Of a DNA stretch of 64,000 nucleotides, positions 61,113 to 64,000 are shown piece by piece. The stretch spans positions 558,001-622,000 of the forward strand of contig NZ_CP018906.1 of assembly GCF_000785105.2 (NCBI RefSeq). The letters are read 5' to 3'. The number at the start of each line of letters is the position of its first letter. The stretch's first letter is position 1. The notes under the pieces were generated by a model. That model saw nothing but the letters and a program-made list of their open reading frames with translations, was not told the origin of the DNA and did not search any database. This stretch comes from Lentilactobacillus curieae. Lineage in GTDB: Bacteria; Bacillota; Bacilli; Lactobacillales; Lactobacillaceae. Made by a program: the position numbers and the translations under genes.

Positions 61113-61959
61113 GGTCAATCCCTCCTACAAAAAACAAGATAATGTCATCAATTGACGTTTGTTCAATCACAACTTCAGGATAATTTTCTGCGTAAAAACT
61201 TCTTTGATCGGTCAACGCACTATAACCAAAATCGGTCTTGTTTGCTTTCAACAAGTATTGCTTATCAACATTGTCGTATTGTGCTTCGGTTAATTTTAGC
61301 AGTGCGTACGAATCGACAATCTTATCTGTATCTTCTTTAAAAATCAACTTACCGTCATCAATCAGCATCACCCGATCAGCAAGTGAAGCTAAATCACTGG
61401 AAATGTGCGTGGTGATCAAAATACTTCTAGTTTCATCTGCATCTAGGTAGTCTTGCAGTAATTCGATGATTTGCTGGCGAACAACAACGTCCAGTCCCGC
61501 AGTCGGTTCATCTAAAACTAAAATTTTAGCATTATGCGTCAATGCAATGATCGTCTTCAATTTTGCTTGATTACCTGTTGATAGATCCTTAACTGCTTTG
61601 TCCAACGGAAGCTTGAGTTTAGCTGCTAAATCCATGAACTGCGACTCAGAAAAGTGTTTAAACGTAGACTTTAGAAGTTTGACCGTATCCAATGCTGTGA
61701 ACTTTTCTGGCACTGTACTATCTGGGAATACGTAACCAAACTGCTCTTTGCCATCAGTGGACAGTTTTTTGACATCAGTCCCATCAAAGGAAACCTCGCC
61801 TGCATCCCGCTCAATTAAATTGCCAATTGCCTTTAACACGGTCGATTTACCAGCACCGTTTCTACCAATCAGTCCGACTACAGAACCCTCCGGAACTTGA
61901 AAACTCACGTCAAGTTTAAATCCTGGATAGTTCTTTTTTAAATCCTTCACGTTTAGCAT
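61105..61959 (-). CDS. ABC transporter ATP-binding protein
   Basis: 284 residues: Walker A GRNGAGKST, signature LSTGNQAKLK, Walker B ILVLDEPTAGLD, and the H-loop ITTHISSD. The BcrA/YtrB-like type, often in export of antimicrobials or lipid-targeting compounds. It starts one base after the stop of the GntR gene, so the three form an operon. Confidence 0.93.
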   Translation of the reverse strand: MLNVKDLKKNYPGFKLDVSFQVPEGSVVGLIGRNGAGKSTVLKAIGNLIERDAGEVSFDGTDVKKLSTDGKEQFGYVFPDSTVPEKFTALDTVKLLKSTFKHFSESQFMDLAAKLKLPLDKAVKDLSTGNQAKLKTIIALTHNAKILVLDEPTAGLDVVVRQQIIELLQDYLDADETRSILITTHISSDLASLADRVMLIDDGKLIFKEDTDKIVDSYALLKLTEAQYDNVDKQYLLKANKTDFGYSALTDQRSFYAENYPEVVIEQTSIDDIILFFVGGIDHE

Positions 61960-62334
61960 TTACTTTCCCTCCAATTCATCTGAAAACAGTTCAGTAATCT
62001 GCTTATCAGTTAGTCCTAAGCTCTGGGCCTTGCTGATTGTCTTGCCAAACTCTGTCTTAATTTCTTTACCAATTTCGGTGACTTGTTCATCCGAATTGAT
62101 TTTTGCGATAAAGCTTCCCTTTCCGTGAACCGTGTTAACCAAACCCTCAGTTTCAAGCTGGTCGTACGCTTTTTTTACGGTCAACGCACTGATGTGTTGA
62201 TCCTTGGCTACACTTCTAACCGATGGGAGCGGCGTGCCTTCAAGTAGCTGTCCAGCAACCATCTGCTTCTTAATTTGGTCAACAATCTGTTCATAGATCG
62301 GCACCATTGAATTTTTTGAAATTATCAGATTCAC
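61960..62334 (-). CDS. GntR family regulator, YtrA subfamily
   Basis: 124 residues: N-terminal winged helix with PIYEQIVDQIKKQMVAGQL and PSVRSVAKDQHISALTVKKAYDQLETEGLV, and a short C-terminal dimerisation tail, the YtrA build. YtrA proteins repress their own ABC transporter operon and respond to cell-wall antibiotics. GTG start at 62334. The operator at 62350-62373 lies over the start of transcription. Confidence 0.92.
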   Translation of the reverse strand: MNLIISKNSMVPIYEQIVDQIKKQMVAGQLLEGTPLPSVRSVAKDQHISALTVKKAYDQLETEGLVNTVHGKGSFIAKINSDEQVTEIGKEIKTEFGKTISKAQSLGLTDKQITELFSDELEGK

Positions 62335-62349
62335 TTCATCACTTCCTCA

Positions 62350-62398
62350 ACTGTTTATCCATTCGTAAACAGTATATAACAATATATAACAGTGTCAA
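62350..62398 (-). promoter_or_regulatory. Promoter and YtrA-type operator of the ABC transporter operon
   Basis: Minus strand TTGACA (62398-62393), 16 nt, TATACT (62376-62371). The inverted repeat ACTGTTTA-N8-TAAACAGT (62350-62373) has 8-bp perfect arms and overlaps the -10, consistent with autorepression. Confidence 0.75.
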
Positions 62399-62429
62399 AT
62401 AAAATACTTAAATTCCGTCTTCTTCCCAG

Positions 62430-62438
62430 TGCTATACT
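62430..62438 (+). promoter_or_regulatory. Extended -10 promoter of the TPM-domain gene
   Basis: TGCTATACT fits TGnTATAAT, 28 nt before the start codon; no good -35 is needed or seen. Confidence 0.5.
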
Positions 62439-62466
62439 TAAACCAACATACTTTGGGGGAATCACT

Positions 62467-63249
62467 ATGAAACTAGGTCGTACTATCTACATAACTTTAT
62501 TTACCCTGCTACTTGCATTCTGTTTTACAATACCGGCAAATGCAGAAAAGCTCCAAACAGAACCGGTAATTCAAGACGACATGGGCTTACTGTCGAGTAG
62601 TCAAATAGATGAAATTAATCAAATAAATGATAAGTTAGCAAAGCTAAAGTCGCCCCAACAGATTTGGGTATACACATCGAGATCAGCTCCGGATTATTAC
62701 GATTCCGGATTTGCTGACGACACTGGCAATCATGGGCAAGTCAAAATCTCTGATTCTGTTTCGGAATCGGCTAAGGTTAAAATTGCTGAACAACTTGGGA
62801 TTGACTACAATAACCCAACGACCATGCAGACTGACAAATTGAACAACACAACGATGATCACCGTCATCTTCGTTTCACCATCCATGAAGCAGCCAGTCTC
62901 AGTTGCAATGTCCGATGACATGGACTCCACTATGGGTGGCATTCGCCAGACATTCTTCAATTTTAAAATTGATAATCAGACAATGAGTGGTACGAACATT
63001 GTTAACACTGCCAAGAACTATTCTGCGTTTATGGAGAAACATTTAGACACACATACTATGGACAGTGGACCAGAATGGGATACCACCATTACCTGGACGC
63101 TTATTTTTCTGGGGATATTCTTTCTCATTCGTCACATCGTCAAAGGTAAAACTGGCGGTGGCAGCAGTGGTAGCGGCAACAGTTACGACAGCGGATTCGG
63201 TGACGGCTGGTGGCTGGGACAGAATTCGGGAAATGATGAGAGGTATTGA
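62467..63249 (+). CDS. TPM domain membrane-anchored protein (YgcG-like)
   Basis: 260 residues from ATG 62467 (GGGGGAA upstream; the frame opens earlier at 62392 without a site). A signal peptide (residues about 1-26, ending IPANAE) leads into a TPM domain (about 30-185: VIQDDMGLLSSSQIDEINQIN), then a membrane segment (about 205-225) and a Gly/Ser-rich tail (GGGSSGSGNSYDSGFGDGWW). Such proteins are exported and membrane bound; function unknown, related to the TPM phosphatase fold. Confidence 0.85.
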   Translation: MKLGRTIYITLFTLLLAFCFTIPANAEKLQTEPVIQDDMGLLSSSQIDEINQINDKLAKLKSPQQIWVYTSRSAPDYYDSGFADDTGNHGQVKISDSVSESAKVKIAEQLGIDYNNPTTMQTDKLNNTTMITVIFVSPSMKQPVSVAMSDDMDSTMGGIRQTFFNFKIDNQTMSGTNIVNTAKNYSAFMEKHLDTHTMDSGPEWDTTITWTLIFLGIFFLIRHIVKGKTGGGSSGSGNSYDSGFGDGWWLGQNSGNDERY

Positions 63250-63252
63250 GTG

Positions 63253-63293
63253 AAAAGGATGACAATTCTATTTTAAAAATTGTCATCCTTTTT
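63253..63293 (+). terminator. Terminator of the TPM-domain gene
   Basis: AAAAGGATGACAATT pairs with AATTGTCATCCTTTT, followed by T. Confidence 0.85.
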
Positions 63294-63366
63294 AGCTAAT
63301 TTTCTCCCCACCCCCACCATCCCGCAGTACACTTAAACTATTCAATACATACGGGAGATGATCTGC

Positions 63367-63972
63367 TTGGACGACAAGTCTTCAAGTTCATTTAGTTCCA
63401 TACTTAGCACCTTAGTCACACTGGTAGCATTCGGCTTAATTTTGGTATTCGGATTTTATGCACTTATAGTAGCGATAGTTATAATCGTCTTAACGTTATA
63501 TTGGCTAATTCGCGGAATAATTTTTTTATATCAATATTTCTTTCATTCAAAAACGTTGGATGCAGAGACGTTTAAAGACTACTACTTCGATAACCTTGGA
63601 AAAGAAAAGGAAATTGTGTTTTCTCTAACCCAAGAACAATTTACATACTATGTAGCAGCAATTTATCACCAACTTGGCTATCAAAATGTCCGTGTCATCA
63701 AGTCTGTAATCGGAGATCAATTGCTTGTCAGTGCGGATAATGGCAACCAACGGACCGAAGTTTTATGTTGCTACGATACAGATGATTATCAACATCATTA
63801 CGATATGAATGAAGTCCGTAGTCTATTCGACCGTGACATTGACAACCGAATATTCTTCACAAAAGATTATCTAACTGATGAGGAAGTGGAAACTTTAAAT
63901 AGTTACTTTATTGACGCAATTTATGGACAAGGGTTTACAGAAACCATCAAAAACGTGATTGAAAATAACTAA
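63367..63972 (+). CDS. Membrane-anchored protein with degenerate restriction-endonuclease-like domain
   Basis: 201 residues from TTG 63367, 9 nt after GGGAG; an ATG at 63358 abuts that site and is less likely. Two membrane segments (about 10-60) precede a cytosolic domain. QFTYYVAAIYHQLGYQNVRVI followed by DQLLVSADNG and TEVLCCYDTDD has the layout of the Mrr catalytic domain, but the Asp of GxxGxD and the Q-x-K are missing (LCC), so it should not cleave DNA. Function unknown. A TACACT -10-like hexamer lies upstream at 63328. Confidence 0.6.
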   Translation: MDDKSSSSFSSILSTLVTLVAFGLILVFGFYALIVAIVIIVLTLYWLIRGIIFLYQYFFHSKTLDAETFKDYYFDNLGKEKEIVFSLTQEQFTYYVAAIYHQLGYQNVRVIKSVIGDQLLVSADNGNQRTEVLCCYDTDDYQHHYDMNEVRSLFDRDIDNRIFFTKDYLTDEEVETLNSYFIDAIYGQGFTETIKNVIENN

Positions 63973-64000
63973 CTGATTCGCTATACTTATGCAGGCTAAA

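Noticed and set aside
1-64000. CRISPR array, tRNA/rRNA genes, insertion sequences, prophage genes
   Set aside because: No regularly spaced repeats, no cloverleaf-like tRNA ends, and no transposase, integrase or phage structural gene was found; the defence island has no recognisable flanking att repeats.

Overview
The window looks like a chromosomal segment of a low-GC Gram-positive bacterium of the family Lactobacillaceae. The pointers are a heterodimeric LacL/LacM beta-galactosidase with a LacS permease, an agmatine deiminase operon with two aguA genes and an RpiR-type regulator (an arrangement I associate with Lactobacillus brevis and relatives), CcpA-type cre sites, purine-rich ribosome binding sites and several TTG/GTG starts. 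The species cannot be fixed from the sequence alone. I see no tRNA, rRNA, CRISPR array, insertion sequence or prophage.

Layout. 0-6 kb: a divergent LepA-like GTPase (cut by the window edge) coupled to a TetR regulator, an MFS exporter, a GlsB/YeaQ membrane protein, a YdbS/YdbT pair, an aldo/keto reductase and a GNAT acetyltransferase. 6-12 kb: lactose cluster lacS-lacL-lacM with a divergent AraC-type regulator and cre sites. 12-13 kb: about 1 kb without conventional genes. It holds four direct-repeat boxes matching the CiaR consensus, all on the minus strand and all exactly 10 nt before a -10 element; they appear to drive two paralogous small RNAs and one 33-residue membrane peptide. 13-21 kb: a uracil-DNA glycosylase, then pxpB-pxpC-accB-accC-ycsI-pxpA-NRAMP for 5-oxoproline (or related amide) use, and a gamma-glutamyl hydrolase. 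21-28 kb: a frameshifted TMEM175 channel, an orphan galactitol-type EIIC, an IclR regulator and kduD-kdgK-kdgA with shared operators, then an acetoin reductase.

28-34.5 kb: fumC-frdA-DASS transporter and two NAD(P)H:FMN reductases form a malate/fumarate reduction operon. The second reductase carries a PAS-like domain and a tail with three flavinylation-type motifs. 34.5-41.5 kb: the agmatine deiminase operon ptcA-aguD-aguA1-arcC. After an internal terminator come aguA2 and rpiR; AguA2 has lost its catalytic Cys and His.

41.6-60 kb: pentapeptide-repeat protein, ClC channel, then an AT-richer defence island. It contains an Mrr-like type IV nuclease, a complete DpnII-type (GATC) system, an unrecognised 514-residue protein, a nucleoside hydrolase, and a type III system (SNF2 helicase, DUF4391, frameshifted mod, res). 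60-64 kb: a 35-residue membrane ORF, a YtrA-type GntR regulator with an ABC transporter, a TPM-domain protein and a membrane protein with a degenerate Mrr-like domain.

Best candidates for something undescribed: the CiaR-box small-RNA cluster at 12 kb, the multi-flavinylated reductase at 28 kb, the dead AguA2/regulator unit, and the 514-residue defence-island protein.
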